Source of the DNA: JBBQZP01 sp038207585
GTDB taxonomy: Bacteria; Pseudomonadota; Alphaproteobacteria; Rhodobacterales; Rhodobacteraceae
Direction: 5' to 3'
Assembly (NCBI GenBank): GCA_038207585.1
Contig: JBBQZP010000013.1
Location: forward strand, 1 to 64,000
DNA: 64,000 bases
Both the position numbers and the translations under genes were made by a program. The notes beneath the pieces are model-generated. The model saw only the letters and a program-made list of their open reading frames with translations, ran no database searches and had not been told where the DNA came from. Shown here in pieces: positions 37,497-46,974 of this stretch (position 1 is the first letter of the stretch; every line of letters begins with the position of its first letter).

Positions 37497-38450
37497 ATGT
37501 GGAACAAGGTTGGGGCAATGGCACTGGCGGCAGTAACTTTCGCAGCACCGGCGTTTGCCGATGATTGGCGCAAGCCCCTGTTTGACAGCTTTGACGGCAG
37601 CGACTTCGCGCCTGAGGGCGGGCTTTATTACCGTGACAACTTTGAGCAGACCGCCGGAACCGTGACGTTTCAAAAGGACGTCAGCCTTGATGGCAAGGGC
37701 GCGCTGAAACTGTCGGTCAAGCCGATCTGCGGCAATGATGGCGACTGCAGCGAGCGTGCCGAAATCTGGGAAAAGACCGAACTGCGCGTGCCCTATGATC
37801 AGGGCATCTGGTACGGATTTTCGGTGAAATTCGGCGATCCCATTCCGCAGGATGACCACCGCTATCTGATCGCCCAGTGGAAGCGCGAAATCGGCCCCGA
37901 AGCGGTTGGCGATTTCAGCCCGTTCTTTGCGCTGCGCATGAATGAGGGCAAACTTTTTGCCACGGTAGAAACGAACTACCTGCCCGGTCTGGATACGGTG
38001 CCCGACAACAACGTCTGCCCCGGCGGCGTCACCCCCGTCTGGCTGCGCCCGGAAACCAACCAGATGCGCGCACTGGTCGCGACCGAGGCGAACTGGACCA
38101 CGCAGAAGGATGATGTCTTCACATCCTGCACCGACAAGATCACGATTGTGGACCACGGCAACCCTCTGCCCGCGCCAAACTCGGGCTGGATCGACTTTGC
38201 AGTTTACACCAGGCCCGGACCGGATGGCGACGGCCACATCGAGCTTTTCGCCAACGGCAAGCCCATCGTCACCGTCACCGGCCATATCGGCCATGGTGAC
38301 GCGGGGCTGGAGGAGAACCAGTATTTCAAATTCGGCCCCTACCGCGCCGCATCGGATGATGAATGGACGCTTTACTACGACGATTTCCGCCGCAGTCCCG
38401 ACTGTGCCGACGTTCTGCGCGATGCGGATGCCTGTGCATTGGTTCGCTAA
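37497..38450 (+). CDS. Exported heparin-lyase-like polysaccharide lyase
   Basis: A 317-residue protein with an AFADD-ending Sec signal peptide (residues 1-22) and a beta-jelly-roll resembling the PF14099 heparin lyase I-type family. Signature features are the ALKLSVKP and CSERAEIWE segments, WYGFSVKFGDP, the QWKREIG stretch and the C-terminal FKFGPYRAASDDEWTLYYDDFRR. A lyase would cut uronic-acid-containing glycans by beta-elimination, fitting the neighbouring UDP-sugar dehydrogenase. The ATG at 37497 follows AAGG; a longer start at 37359 lacks a signal sequence in front. A role in trimming the cell's own exopolysaccharide is inferred. Confidence 0.82.
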   Translation: MWNKVGAMALAAVTFAAPAFADDWRKPLFDSFDGSDFAPEGGLYYRDNFEQTAGTVTFQKDVSLDGKGALKLSVKPICGNDGDCSERAEIWEKTELRVPYDQGIWYGFSVKFGDPIPQDDHRYLIAQWKREIGPEAVGDFSPFFALRMNEGKLFATVETNYLPGLDTVPDNNVCPGGVTPVWLRPETNQMRALVATEANWTTQKDDVFTSCTDKITIVDHGNPLPAPNSGWIDFAVYTRPGPDGDGHIELFANGKPIVTVTGHIGHGDAGLEENQYFKFGPYRAASDDEWTLYYDDFRRSPDCADVLRDADACALVR

Positions 38451-38569
38451 TCCATGCCCGAATCCATGCACGGCGCGCATGGCAGTTCGTCATGGACAGG
38501 TTCCAGCGGTGCCCGTAAGTTGGCCTCTACTGGCCGATGCGCCGCGCGAACTTCGGGAATGACGGCCAG

Positions 38570-40459
38570 ATGACAGCGCAACCCGACCTCTTGTCGATCA
38601 AAGGCCTGAACGTGTCGTTCAACCTGCCGGGTGGACCTCTGCACGCGGTGCGCGATGTCAGCCTGCGGGTCGCCCCGGGCAAGGTCACCGCACTGGTGGG
38701 CGAATCCGGGTCGGGCAAATCGGTGATCTCGCAGGCGGTGATGGGTATTCTGCCGCGCGTGGCCAAAGCGAGTGGTCAGATCATGTTCTGCGACCCTTTG
38801 GGTGGCGGGGCGGTGAACCTTTTGGACCTTGCCCCCGACGGGCCGGAGATCCGTGCCTTGCGTGGCAAGCGGATGGGCAAGATTTTTCAGGAACCCATGA
38901 CCTCGCTTTCGCCGTTGCACACGATCGGCAACCAGATCGGCGAAGTGCTGGCGATCCACGAAAGCGTCACCGGCAAGGATCAACGCGCGAAGGTCGAGGA
39001 AATGCTGGGTCTTGTCGGCTTTCCCGACCCCATACGCGCCATCGACATGTATCCGTTCGAGCTTTCGGGCGGCATGCGCCAGCGCGCGATGATTGCGATG
39101 GCGCTGATCTGCCGCCCGGCCCTGCTGATCGCGGATGAGCCGACAACGGCGCTGGATGTGACCATTCAGGCGCAAATCCTTGAACTTCTGCGCGATTTGC
39201 AGACCAAGCTTGGCATGGCCATGCTGCTGATCACGCATGATCTGGGCGTGGTTGCCAATGTCGCCGACGAGGTCGTGGTGATCTATCACGGCCAGATCAT
39301 GGAGGCGGGCACGGTTGATGACATCTTCACCCGGCCTGCGCATCCCTACCTGAAGGGCCTGATGGAAGCCGTGCCGCATTTCGCGATGAAACCGGGCGAG
39401 CGGCTGAAATCCTTGCGCGAAATTCCGGTGAACGCCGGCCAGTTGCTGGGAAAAACGGCTGCCCCGGTGAAAAGCGATACGGATGTGATCCTGTCGGTCA
39501 AGAATCTGTCCAAAGCCTATACAACCCGCAAAAGTGGGTTCTTCGGCGGCGGCACGTCTACATCTGTCAAGGCGGTGGACGGGGTCAGTTTCGACATCAT
39601 GCGCGGAGAATGTCTGGGGTTTGTCGGCGAAAGCGGCTGCGGGAAAACGACGGTCAGCAAGATTTTGATGCGTGCGGTGCGGCCTGACACCGGCTCCATC
39701 ACCTTCAACGGCGCGGGGGCGGCCCCGTTTGATGTGCTGGCGGCCGAGGGGTCCGCGTTGCACGATCTGCGCACCAAGGTGCAGATGATTTTCCAGGACC
39801 CGGTGTCGTCGCTTTCGCCACGCATGACGGTGCAGAACATCCTTGCCGAGCCCTTGGAAATTCACCGTCGCGGAACGCCTGCATCACGCCTTGAAACGGT
39901 CTGCACGCTGATGGATGCCATTGGTCTGGACCGCCGCTACATCAAACGCTATCCGCACAGCTTTTCGGGCGGTCAACGCCAGCGCATCGGCATTGCGCGG
40001 GCTTTGGCACTGGGGCCGGAACTGGTGATCTGTGATGAGCCGGTGTCGGCGCTGGATGTATCGGTGCAGGCGCAGATTCTGAATCTTCTCAAGGATTTGC
40101 AAAAAGAACTGGGGCTGACGTACCTGTTCATCTCGCACAATTTGGCGGTGGTGGATTACATGGCCGACCGCATCGCCGTGATGTGCGCGGGCCGGATTGT
40201 GGAACTGGCCCCCCGAGCGGCCCTGATGCAAAACCCGATGCACCCCTATACGAAATCGCTGCTGGCTGCGGTGCCTTTCCCCGATCTTGAAAAGCCGCTG
40301 GATTTCGGTGTGTTGCGCGCCAATGCCGGATCGAATGTCGCGGGTTGGGATGCCGCGTTCCGGCCCGGCGACGGCATCAGCCTTGCGCCGATCGACCTTG
40401 GCGGCGGGCATTTCGTGCTGGCCCGCCCGGATGCCAAACTTGCAAAGGCCGCCGCATGA
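38570..40459 (+). CDS. Dual ABC ATPase of a peptide/opine-type importer
   Basis: A 629-residue fusion of two ABC ATPase domains of the DppD-DppF type. Both halves are intact: Walker A GESGSGKSV and GESGCGKTT, signatures LSGGMRQRA and FSGGQRQRI, Walker B LLIADEPTT and LVICDEPVS, and switch His in LITHDLG and FISHNLA. It powers uptake by the permeases and binding protein encoded at 53574-57711. Those partners lie 13 kb away, beyond glycosyltransferase genes. The ATG at 38570 begins the conserved domain; ATGA overlap with the next gene (40456) indicates coupled translation. Confidence 0.93.
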   Translation: MTAQPDLLSIKGLNVSFNLPGGPLHAVRDVSLRVAPGKVTALVGESGSGKSVISQAVMGILPRVAKASGQIMFCDPLGGGAVNLLDLAPDGPEIRALRGKRMGKIFQEPMTSLSPLHTIGNQIGEVLAIHESVTGKDQRAKVEEMLGLVGFPDPIRAIDMYPFELSGGMRQRAMIAMALICRPALLIADEPTTALDVTIQAQILELLRDLQTKLGMAMLLITHDLGVVANVADEVVVIYHGQIMEAGTVDDIFTRPAHPYLKGLMEAVPHFAMKPGERLKSLREIPVNAGQLLGKTAAPVKSDTDVILSVKNLSKAYTTRKSGFFGGGTSTSVKAVDGVSFDIMRGECLGFVGESGCGKTTVSKILMRAVRPDTGSITFNGAGAAPFDVLAAEGSALHDLRTKVQMIFQDPVSSLSPRMTVQNILAEPLEIHRRGTPASRLETVCTLMDAIGLDRRYIKRYPHSFSGGQRQRIGIARALALGPELVICDEPVSALDVSVQAQILNLLKDLQKELGLTYLFISHNLAVVDYMADRIAVMCAGRIVELAPRAALMQNPMHPYTKSLLAAVPFPDLEKPLDFGVLRANAGSNVAGWDAAFRPGDGISLAPIDLGGGHFVLARPDAKLAKAAA

Positions 40460-41676
40460 AACGCCGGTTCGAGGATGCGCGCATCCTGATGTATTCGCAT
40501 GATACGTTCGGCCTTGGCCATCTGCGCCGTTGCCGCGCGATTGCACATGCGCTGGTCGAGGATTTCCGGGGTCTGCAGATCCTGATCATCTCGGGCGCCA
40601 CTATTGCGGGCGCATTCGATTATCGCGCGCGGGTGGATTTCGTGAAAATTCCCAGCGTGATCAAGCTGCGCAACGGCGAATACACCTCGCTTGCCAAGCA
40701 TATCGACCTTGCCGATACGCTGGCCCTTCGCGCCTCGATCATCCGCCACACGGCAGAGACATTCCGCCCCGATATCTTCATCGTCGACAAGGAACCGCTT
40801 GGCCTGCGCGGCGAGGTTGAGGAGACACTGACCTACCTCAAAGCCCAAGGCACCAAGCTGATCCTGGGTATGCGCGAGGTGATGGACGCGCCGCATCTTC
40901 TGGATGCAGAGTGGAAGCGCAACGATGTCATGGCCAAGATCGCGCAGCTTTACGACTCCGTCTGGGTCTACGGCCCGCCCGATTTCTATGACCCGCTGAC
41001 CGACCTAACCGTCCCGCCGCTGCTCCGCGCCAAGATGAACTTTGTGGGCTTTTTGCAGCGCAGCCTGTCGCCCGACGATCACCCCGCGACACAAAGCGCG
41101 CAGCGCCCCAAAGGCGATTACATCCTTGTCACCACAGGCGGCGGCGGTGACGGGGCCGAACTGGTGCATGACGTGATCCATGCCTATCAGCAGGACTCCA
41201 CGCTGACGCGACGCGCGCTTGTCGTGCTTGGCCCGTACATGCCCGCCAAGCAGCGCGCAAAACTGATGCGAAAGGGCGGCAAGATCCCTCAGCTTGAGAT
41301 GATCGAGTTTGACAACAACATGGAAAAGCTGATGACCGATGCCGCCGCTGTGGTGGCGATGGGCGGCTATAACACGTTCTGCGAAATCCTGTCGTTCGAC
41401 AAACCCGCCCTGATCGTGCCCCGCGTCAGCCCGCGCGAGGAGCAGTTGATCCGTGCGCGCCGGGCTTGTGAACTGGGCTTGATCGACATGCTGTTGCCCG
41501 TGGAATCTGCCGACCCGCTGCGCCTTGCGGCGGCCTTGAAGGCGCTGCCACATCGCCCTGCACCATCGGTCCATGCGGGTACGTTGCGGCTGGATGGATT
41601 GACTCACATCTCTGAAATCGTTGATGAATTGCTTGACAAATCTGACCCCCGACAGCTTGTCGCGACGCGGGGTTAG
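40456..41676 (+). CDS. MurG-like glycosyltransferase
   Basis: A 406-residue GT-B glycosyltransferase. The N-terminal half has SHDTFGLGHLRRCRAIAHAL, as in MurG/UDP-GlcNAc-transferase-like proteins. The C-terminal half has VTTGGGGDGAELVHDV and the nucleotide-sugar loop MGGYNTFCEILSFDKPALIVPR. The acceptor and donor are unknown. It starts by ATGA overlap with the ABC ATPase gene and is followed by a second and third glycosyltransferase. The 42922 gene product shares the same GLGHLRR/GIGHLAR and GYNTFCE/GYNTVCD motifs, so the two are likely paralogues. Confidence 0.85.
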   Translation: MKRRFEDARILMYSHDTFGLGHLRRCRAIAHALVEDFRGLQILIISGATIAGAFDYRARVDFVKIPSVIKLRNGEYTSLAKHIDLADTLALRASIIRHTAETFRPDIFIVDKEPLGLRGEVEETLTYLKAQGTKLILGMREVMDAPHLLDAEWKRNDVMAKIAQLYDSVWVYGPPDFYDPLTDLTVPPLLRAKMNFVGFLQRSLSPDDHPATQSAQRPKGDYILVTTGGGGDGAELVHDVIHAYQQDSTLTRRALVVLGPYMPAKQRAKLMRKGGKIPQLEMIEFDNNMEKLMTDAAAVVAMGGYNTFCEILSFDKPALIVPRVSPREEQLIRARRACELGLIDMLLPVESADPLRLAAALKALPHRPAPSVHAGTLRLDGLTHISEIVDELLDKSDPRQLVATRG

Positions 41677-41677
41677 G

Positions 41678-42925
41678 GTGGGGGCAGACCGCAAAGTGGT
41701 GGTGATCCTGAAGGGGTATCCACGGTTGACCGAAACCTTCATCGCGCAGGAACTTCTGGGTTTGCAAAAGGCCGGGTTCGATCTTTCGCTGGTGTCGATG
41801 CGCCATCCCACTGACAAAAAACGCCATCCCGTGCATGACGAGATCACGGCTCCGGTGATGTATCTGCCCGAATATCTGTATCAGGAACCGTTGCGGGTTT
41901 TGCGCAGCCTGTGGTCCAGCCGCCGCCGTGCGGGGTTTGGGGCGGCGTGGCGCGCGTTTCTGGCCGATCTGCGCCATGACCTTTCGCCCAACCGAATCCG
42001 CCGCTTCGGGCAGGCGGCGGTTCTGGCTGCCGAATGGCCTGCGGGGGCTGCGTGGCTGCACGCCCATTTCATCCATACGCCGGGGTCTGTGGCGCGATAT
42101 ACCAGCCTGATGACCGGGGTGCCGTTCACTGTTTCGGCCCATGCCAAGGATATCTGGACGCAACCCGACGCCGAGCTTGCACTGAAACTGGCCGCCGCGC
42201 ACTGGGTCGTGACCTGCACGCCCAACGGCTATGCGCATCTGCAATCATTGGCCGCCGATCCGGCGCGGGTTCACCTCAGTTTCCACGGCCTTGATCTTGC
42301 GCGCTTTGGCCCCTCGCCCCTGCCCCGCAGCAATCGCGACGGGTCGGATGCGGCCAGCCCGGTGCAGATTGTAAGCGTCGGCCGCGCTGTCGAGAAAAAG
42401 GGTTATGACGTGCTGTTGCGCGCCCTGGCGCTGCTGCCTGCTGACCTGAACTGGCGGTTCCTGCACATTGGCGGCGGCAAGGATCTGCCTGCGCTCAAAG
42501 CCATTGCGACGGAATTGGGGCTTTCAGACCGGATCGATTGGCAAGGCTCGCAGGCGCAAGAGGCGGTGCTGGATACCTATCGTCACGCCGATATTTTCGC
42601 GCTGGCCTGCCGCATCGCAAGCGACGGCGACCGTGATGGTTTGCCCAATGTGCTGGTCGAGGCGTCGTCGCAGGGGCTGGTGTGCGTATCGACCAACATC
42701 TCCGGTATTCCGGCCTTGCTGACCGATGCCGAAACAGGATTGGTCGTGCCGCCCGACGATGCCCCTGCGCTTGCAAAAGCGTTGGAACAGGCGATCCGCA
42801 CGCCTGCCCTGCGGCACGCCTTGGGGCAGGCCGCCGAGGCGAAAGTGCGCACCCAATTTGACATGCAGGCCAGCATCCGCCAGCTTTCGACGCTTTTCAC
42901 CGATGAATGGAATGCCGCGCCATGA
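41678..42925 (+). CDS. GT4-type glycosyltransferase
   Basis: A 415-residue GT-B glycosyltransferase of the GT4 type, with GYPRLTETFIAQELLGLQ at the N-terminus, HAHFIHTPGSVARY and VSAHAKDIW in the first lobe, then VSVGRAVEKKGYDVLLRAL and DGLPNVLVEASSQGLVC, the EX7E-like donor site. It probably adds a sugar to a surface glycan. The GTG at 41678 directly follows the upstream stop codon and no ATG with a ribosome site is available nearby, so this start is a judgement. The stop overlaps the next gene by 4 bases. It is central to the glycan operon. Confidence 0.85.
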   Translation: MGADRKVVVILKGYPRLTETFIAQELLGLQKAGFDLSLVSMRHPTDKKRHPVHDEITAPVMYLPEYLYQEPLRVLRSLWSSRRRAGFGAAWRAFLADLRHDLSPNRIRRFGQAAVLAAEWPAGAAWLHAHFIHTPGSVARYTSLMTGVPFTVSAHAKDIWTQPDAELALKLAAAHWVVTCTPNGYAHLQSLAADPARVHLSFHGLDLARFGPSPLPRSNRDGSDAASPVQIVSVGRAVEKKGYDVLLRALALLPADLNWRFLHIGGGKDLPALKAIATELGLSDRIDWQGSQAQEAVLDTYRHADIFALACRIASDGDRDGLPNVLVEASSQGLVCVSTNISGIPALLTDAETGLVVPPDDAPALAKALEQAIRTPALRHALGQAAEAKVRTQFDMQASIRQLSTLFTDEWNAAP

Positions 42926-44100
42926 CGAAATCCAAACCTGCGACCAAACCCCTGCGCGTGATGTTCTATGTTCAGCACCTTCTGGGCATCGGCCATCTGG
43001 CCCGCGCCAGCCGCATCGGTGCTGCTTTGGCGGCGGATGGGGCCGAGGTTACGGTGGTGACAGGCGGCGCAGATGTTCCCGGCTTTCCGGGGCCGGATGT
43101 GCGCCACATCGCCTTGCCACCCGTCGCGTCAGGCGATGCCGGGTTTTCGGGGCTGGTTGACGCGAACGGCGCCCCCATCGACGACGCCTTCCGCAAACGC
43201 CGCGCTGCGCTGCTGATGCAGGCGTTCCACGACTGCGCCCCCGATGCCGTGATGATCGAGGCGTTCCCCTTTGGCCGCCGCAAGGTCAAGTTCGAGCTGA
43301 TCCCGCTGTTGCAGGCCATTCACGCCATGCCCAACCGCCCCCGCGTTGTGGCATCCTTGCGCGACATATTGCAGGAACGCGGCCGCCCTGATCGTGACCG
43401 CGAAACGGTCGAGACGGTGCAGCAGTATTTCGACCGGGTGTTCGTGCACGGCGACCCGGATTTTGTGCGGCTGGAGGATACCTTTCCCTTTGCCGCCGAT
43501 ATTGCCGATAAGGTGGTTTATACCGGCCTCGTCGCACCCAACGCCCCCGCACCGACGCCGGACCGGTTTGATATTGTGGTATCGGCGGGCGGCGGCGCTG
43601 TGGGCACGGGCCCGGTGCGTGCAGCGCTGGGGGCGGCGGCTCTGTTGCCTGCATCTGGGTCATGGCTGGTGATTTCCGGCCCAAATCTGCCGCAGGCAGA
43701 ATTTGATGCCTTTGCGGCGCAGGCCCCTGCGCATGTGACGCTGACCCGCTTTCGCAAGGATTTCGCCAGCCTTTTGGGCAGTGCGCGACTGTCGGTGTCG
43801 CAGGCGGGCTACAATACGGTGTGCGATATTCTGCGGGCGGGCTGTGCGTCGGTTCTGTTGCCGTTCACGGCAGGCGGCGAAACCGAACAGATCGCGCGGG
43901 CCACCCGCCTGCGCGACATGGGCCGGGTTGAATTGATAACCGAAGCGGACCTTACACCGCACACCCTTGCCGCAGCGATCACAAAAGCCCTTTCCGCCCC
44001 GCCGCCGCCCGCCAATCTGCTTGATCTGGACGGGGCTGCAAAAACTGCGCGCCTGATTGCCGAACTGGTGCGGGGGGCGGGCCTTGCGCAACAGCCTTGA
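42922..44100 (+). CDS. MurG-like glycosyltransferase (second copy)
   Basis: A 392-residue GT-B glycosyltransferase with HLLGIGHLARASRIGAAL near the N-terminus and, in the donor lobe, VVSAGGGAVGTGPVRAAL and SQAGYNTVCDILRAGCASVLLPF, followed by GGETEQIARA. This closely parallels the gene at 40456, suggesting a duplicated pair with different acceptors. The ATG at 42922 overlaps the upstream stop (ATGA). It precedes the degenerate ABC exporter by about 55 bases. Confidence 0.85.
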   Translation: MTKSKPATKPLRVMFYVQHLLGIGHLARASRIGAALAADGAEVTVVTGGADVPGFPGPDVRHIALPPVASGDAGFSGLVDANGAPIDDAFRKRRAALLMQAFHDCAPDAVMIEAFPFGRRKVKFELIPLLQAIHAMPNRPRVVASLRDILQERGRPDRDRETVETVQQYFDRVFVHGDPDFVRLEDTFPFAADIADKVVYTGLVAPNAPAPTPDRFDIVVSAGGGAVGTGPVRAALGAAALLPASGSWLVISGPNLPQAEFDAFAAQAPAHVTLTRFRKDFASLLGSARLSVSQAGYNTVCDILRAGCASVLLPFTAGGETEQIARATRLRDMGRVELITEADLTPHTLAAAITKALSAPPPPANLLDLDGAAKTARLIAELVRGAGLAQQP

Positions 44101-44154
44101 TCCGATGCGACAGTTGGGGTTCACTGCCCGGAAGTCGGTCCTGACGCCCGGCAC

Positions 44155-46938
44155 ATGCCGTGGAACCCGATGAAAAAGCCAATCCGCCCCGTGCCCACAG
44201 TCTCGCAAAGCATGATGCTGGAGCCAGAGCTTTCGCGCTATATCTGGACGCATACGAAGAAACAGCAGCTTTTCATCCTGACAATCGTCGCGCTGTCGAT
44301 GATCCCGTATTTCCTGTCGTTCAACCTGCCCAAGCAAATCGTGAACGGCCCGATTCAGGGTCAGGGGTTTGATACCGACACGGCGACGCAGCTTTTCATG
44401 CAACTTTCCCTGCCGATTCCCTTCATCGGCGATGTGCAGCTTTTCCCCGGCATTCCGCTGGAACGGTTCCCGATGCTGATGGCGCTCAGCTTTGTGTTTC
44501 TGGGGCTGGTGGTCATCAACGGGCTCTTCAAGTTCTACATCAACACCTACAAGGGACGGTTGGGTGAACGCCTGTTGCGCCGCATCCGCTTTGATCTGAT
44601 CGACCGGATCCTGCGGTTTCCACCGCAAACCTTCAAGCGGCTGAAGGGCGCCGAAGTGTCCAGCATGGTCAAGGACGAGGTTGAACCGCTGGGCGGTTTT
44701 ACCGGCGATGCCTTTGTTTTGCCAGCGCTTCTGGGCGGGCAGGCGTTGACGGCGCTGGTGTTCATCTATCTGCAAAGCGTGCCCTTGGGTCTGATCACCA
44801 CAGCGCTGGTTGCGGTGCAGGTCCTGATCATCCCGCGCATGCGCCGCAGGCTTCTGGTGCTGGGGCGTGAGCGGCAGTTGACCGCGCGCGAACTTGCAGG
44901 CCGGGTCAGCGAGATTGTCGACGGCATCCACACGATCCACGCCTACGACACCTCGAATTATGAACGCGCCGATGTGGCGGCCCGTCTGGGGCGCATCTTC
45001 AAAATCCGCTATGATATCTATCAGTGGAAGTTCATGGTGAAGTTCATCAACAACTTCCTCGCCTCGGTGACACCATTTCTGTTCTATTCGGTGGGCGGGT
45101 ATCTGGCGCTGAACGGGCGGCTGGATATCGGGCAGTTGGTGGCCGTGATCGGCGCGTACAAGGATCTGCCCGGCCCCCTGAAAGACCTGATCGACTGGGA
45201 TCAGGCGCGTCAGGATGTGCAGGTGAAATACCAGCAGGTCGTCGGCCAGTTCGCGATCGACCGCATGATCGACCCCAAGCTGCACGAGATGAACGCGGGC
45301 GACACGCGCGGCCACCTGAAAACGCCGCTCGCGGCCGTGAACCTTGGGGTGATCGACGACAGCGGCTCGGTCAGTCTGGAACGGGTGAATTTCACCCTTC
45401 ATCCGGGCGAAAGCGTATGCATCGTTGGCCCCGCCGGATCAGGTGGCGATACGCTGGCCGAGGCGTTGGCGCGGATCGTATGGCCCACCAGCGGGCGCAT
45501 CACCTCGGGCGATCAGGACCTGAACATGCTTCCGGAATCGGTCAGCGGTCGGTCGATCTCGTTCGCGGGGAATGAGGCGTATTTCTTTTTCGGCACGGTG
45601 CGCGACAACCTGCTTTATGCGCTTAAACACGCGCCCCTGTCCGAATTCGTCTATGAAGGGGCGGGCGAAGTGCAGCGCCGGTGGGAACAGCAAGAGGCGC
45701 GATGGGCCGGCAACCCCGACTATGACCTGAAAAGCAACTGGATCAATTTCGCAGGCGCAGGTGTGACCGGACCCGAAGATCTGATGGAGCGGGTTCTGAA
45801 GGTGCTCAATGTCGTGGGTCTTGGCAAGGATGTGCTGGACCTTGCCCTGCGATCCACCGTCGATCCGTCGCGCTACGGCGATCTGGCGCCCAAGGTTGTT
45901 GCGATGCGGCAGGCGTTGCGCGACGAATTGATCAAGGAGGATCTGGACGGTCTTATCGAACCGTTCGAGGCCGGGGCCTATAACACCGAGGCCACGGTCA
46001 GCGAAAATCTTTTGTTCGGCAATGCGCGCGGCGCGTCCCTGATGGCGGGCGTGATTGGCGAGAATGCTTATTTCCGCAAGGTTCTGGCCGATCACGGGCT
46101 GGATGCTGCACTTTATGCCACGGGTTATGAGATCGCCCGAAACGCCATAGAGCTGTTCGCCGATCTGCCGCCGGACCACCCGTTCTTTCAGCAACTGACC
46201 TTCATGACGTCCGAGGATATTCCGGTTTATCAGTTGCTGCTGAACAAGCTGGACGGTGTGGCCTACGCCGCCGCCGCCGAGGCTGATCGCACCGCGATGA
46301 TCCGTCTCAGCTTTGATTATATCGAGCCGCGCCACCGTTTCGGCCTGCTGACGCCCGAGTTGATGGAAAATATCTGCGCTTTTCGCAAGGCCTTTCACGA
46401 CGGCTTGCCGGCCGACCTGAAAGACGCAATTGAACAATATAGCCCCGGCGAATATCTGGCCTCGGCGGGCTTGCTGGACAACATCCTGTTTGGCCGGATC
46501 AGCCAGAAATACCGCGACGGATCGGACCGCATTTATACCGCCGTGGGCAACCTTCTTCGCCCGCTTGGGCTTTATGACACGGTGCTGTCCATCGGGCTTG
46601 ATTTCCATATCGGCGCGGGCGGCAAGCGGCTAAGCGCGGCTCAGCGGCAGAAACTTGCGATGGCGCGCGCGCTTTTGCGGCAATCGGATTATTATGTGTT
46701 CAACCGCCCGCTTTCCACGCTGGACGGGCGCGCGCAGGAACAGATCATCCGTGCAACACTGGCCTATCTTGCCGAAATGGACCCCGCCCCCGGCATCGTC
46801 TGGGTGTTGTCGAACACGACCCTGACGCAGCTTTTCGACCGGGTCGCGGTCTTTGATCGCGGCGCTTTGGTCGAGGAAGGGCGGTACGAGGCGTTGCTTG
46901 AAAAGAACGGTATCTTCAAACAGATGATCGCGTCATAA
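44155..46938 (+). CDS. ABC exporter-like protein with degraded ATPase motifs
   Basis: A 927-residue protein. Residues about 35-370 form a type IV exporter membrane domain (hydrophobic segments near 40-56, 108-128, 185-230 and 298-318). The nucleotide domain (about 405-925) is abnormal: Walker A reads GPAGSGGDT, so the essential Lys is Gly431; the signature is LSAAQ (826-830); Walker B is YYVFNRP, with Asn850 and Arg851 in place of Asp-Glu; and the switch His is lost (VLSNTT). The D-loop STLD is retained. An insert of about 280 residues (490-770) splits the domain. The GTxRENLxxG-type segment occurs three times: FGTVRDNLL at 479-487, ATVSENLLFG at 613-622 and AGLLDNILFG at 771-780. It is most likely a non-hydrolysing ABC protein. 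It is followed closely by the cNMP-binding gene. Confidence 0.85.
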   Translation: MPWNPMKKPIRPVPTVSQSMMLEPELSRYIWTHTKKQQLFILTIVALSMIPYFLSFNLPKQIVNGPIQGQGFDTDTATQLFMQLSLPIPFIGDVQLFPGIPLERFPMLMALSFVFLGLVVINGLFKFYINTYKGRLGERLLRRIRFDLIDRILRFPPQTFKRLKGAEVSSMVKDEVEPLGGFTGDAFVLPALLGGQALTALVFIYLQSVPLGLITTALVAVQVLIIPRMRRRLLVLGRERQLTARELAGRVSEIVDGIHTIHAYDTSNYERADVAARLGRIFKIRYDIYQWKFMVKFINNFLASVTPFLFYSVGGYLALNGRLDIGQLVAVIGAYKDLPGPLKDLIDWDQARQDVQVKYQQVVGQFAIDRMIDPKLHEMNAGDTRGHLKTPLAAVNLGVIDDSGSVSLERVNFTLHPGESVCIVGPAGSGGDTLAEALARIVWPTSGRITSGDQDLNMLPESVSGRSISFAGNEAYFFFGTVRDNLLYALKHAPLSEFVYEGAGEVQRRWEQQEARWAGNPDYDLKSNWINFAGAGVTGPEDLMERVLKVLNVVGLGKDVLDLALRSTVDPSRYGDLAPKVVAMRQALRDELIKEDLDGLIEPFEAGAYNTEATVSENLLFGNARGASLMAGVIGENAYFRKVLADHGLDAALYATGYEIARNAIELFADLPPDHPFFQQLTFMTSEDIPVYQLLLNKLDGVAYAAAAEADRTAMIRLSFDYIEPRHRFGLLTPELMENICAFRKAFHDGLPADLKDAIEQYSPGEYLASAGLLDNILFGRISQKYRDGSDRIYTAVGNLLRPLGLYDTVLSIGLDFHIGAGGKRLSAAQRQKLAMARALLRQSDYYVFNRPLSTLDGRAQEQIIRATLAYLAEMDPAPGIVWVLSNTTLTQLFDRVAVFDRGALVEEGRYEALLEKNGIFKQMIAS

Positions 46939-46974
46939 TCACGCAGACGTGACGCGCAAACGAAAGGCCCTGAC

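Noticed and set aside
43660..46608. Long minus-strand frames of 580 and 389 codons antisense to the exporter-like gene.
   Set aside because: No domain or motif is visible and the opposite strand holds a continuous 927-codon gene with membrane segments.
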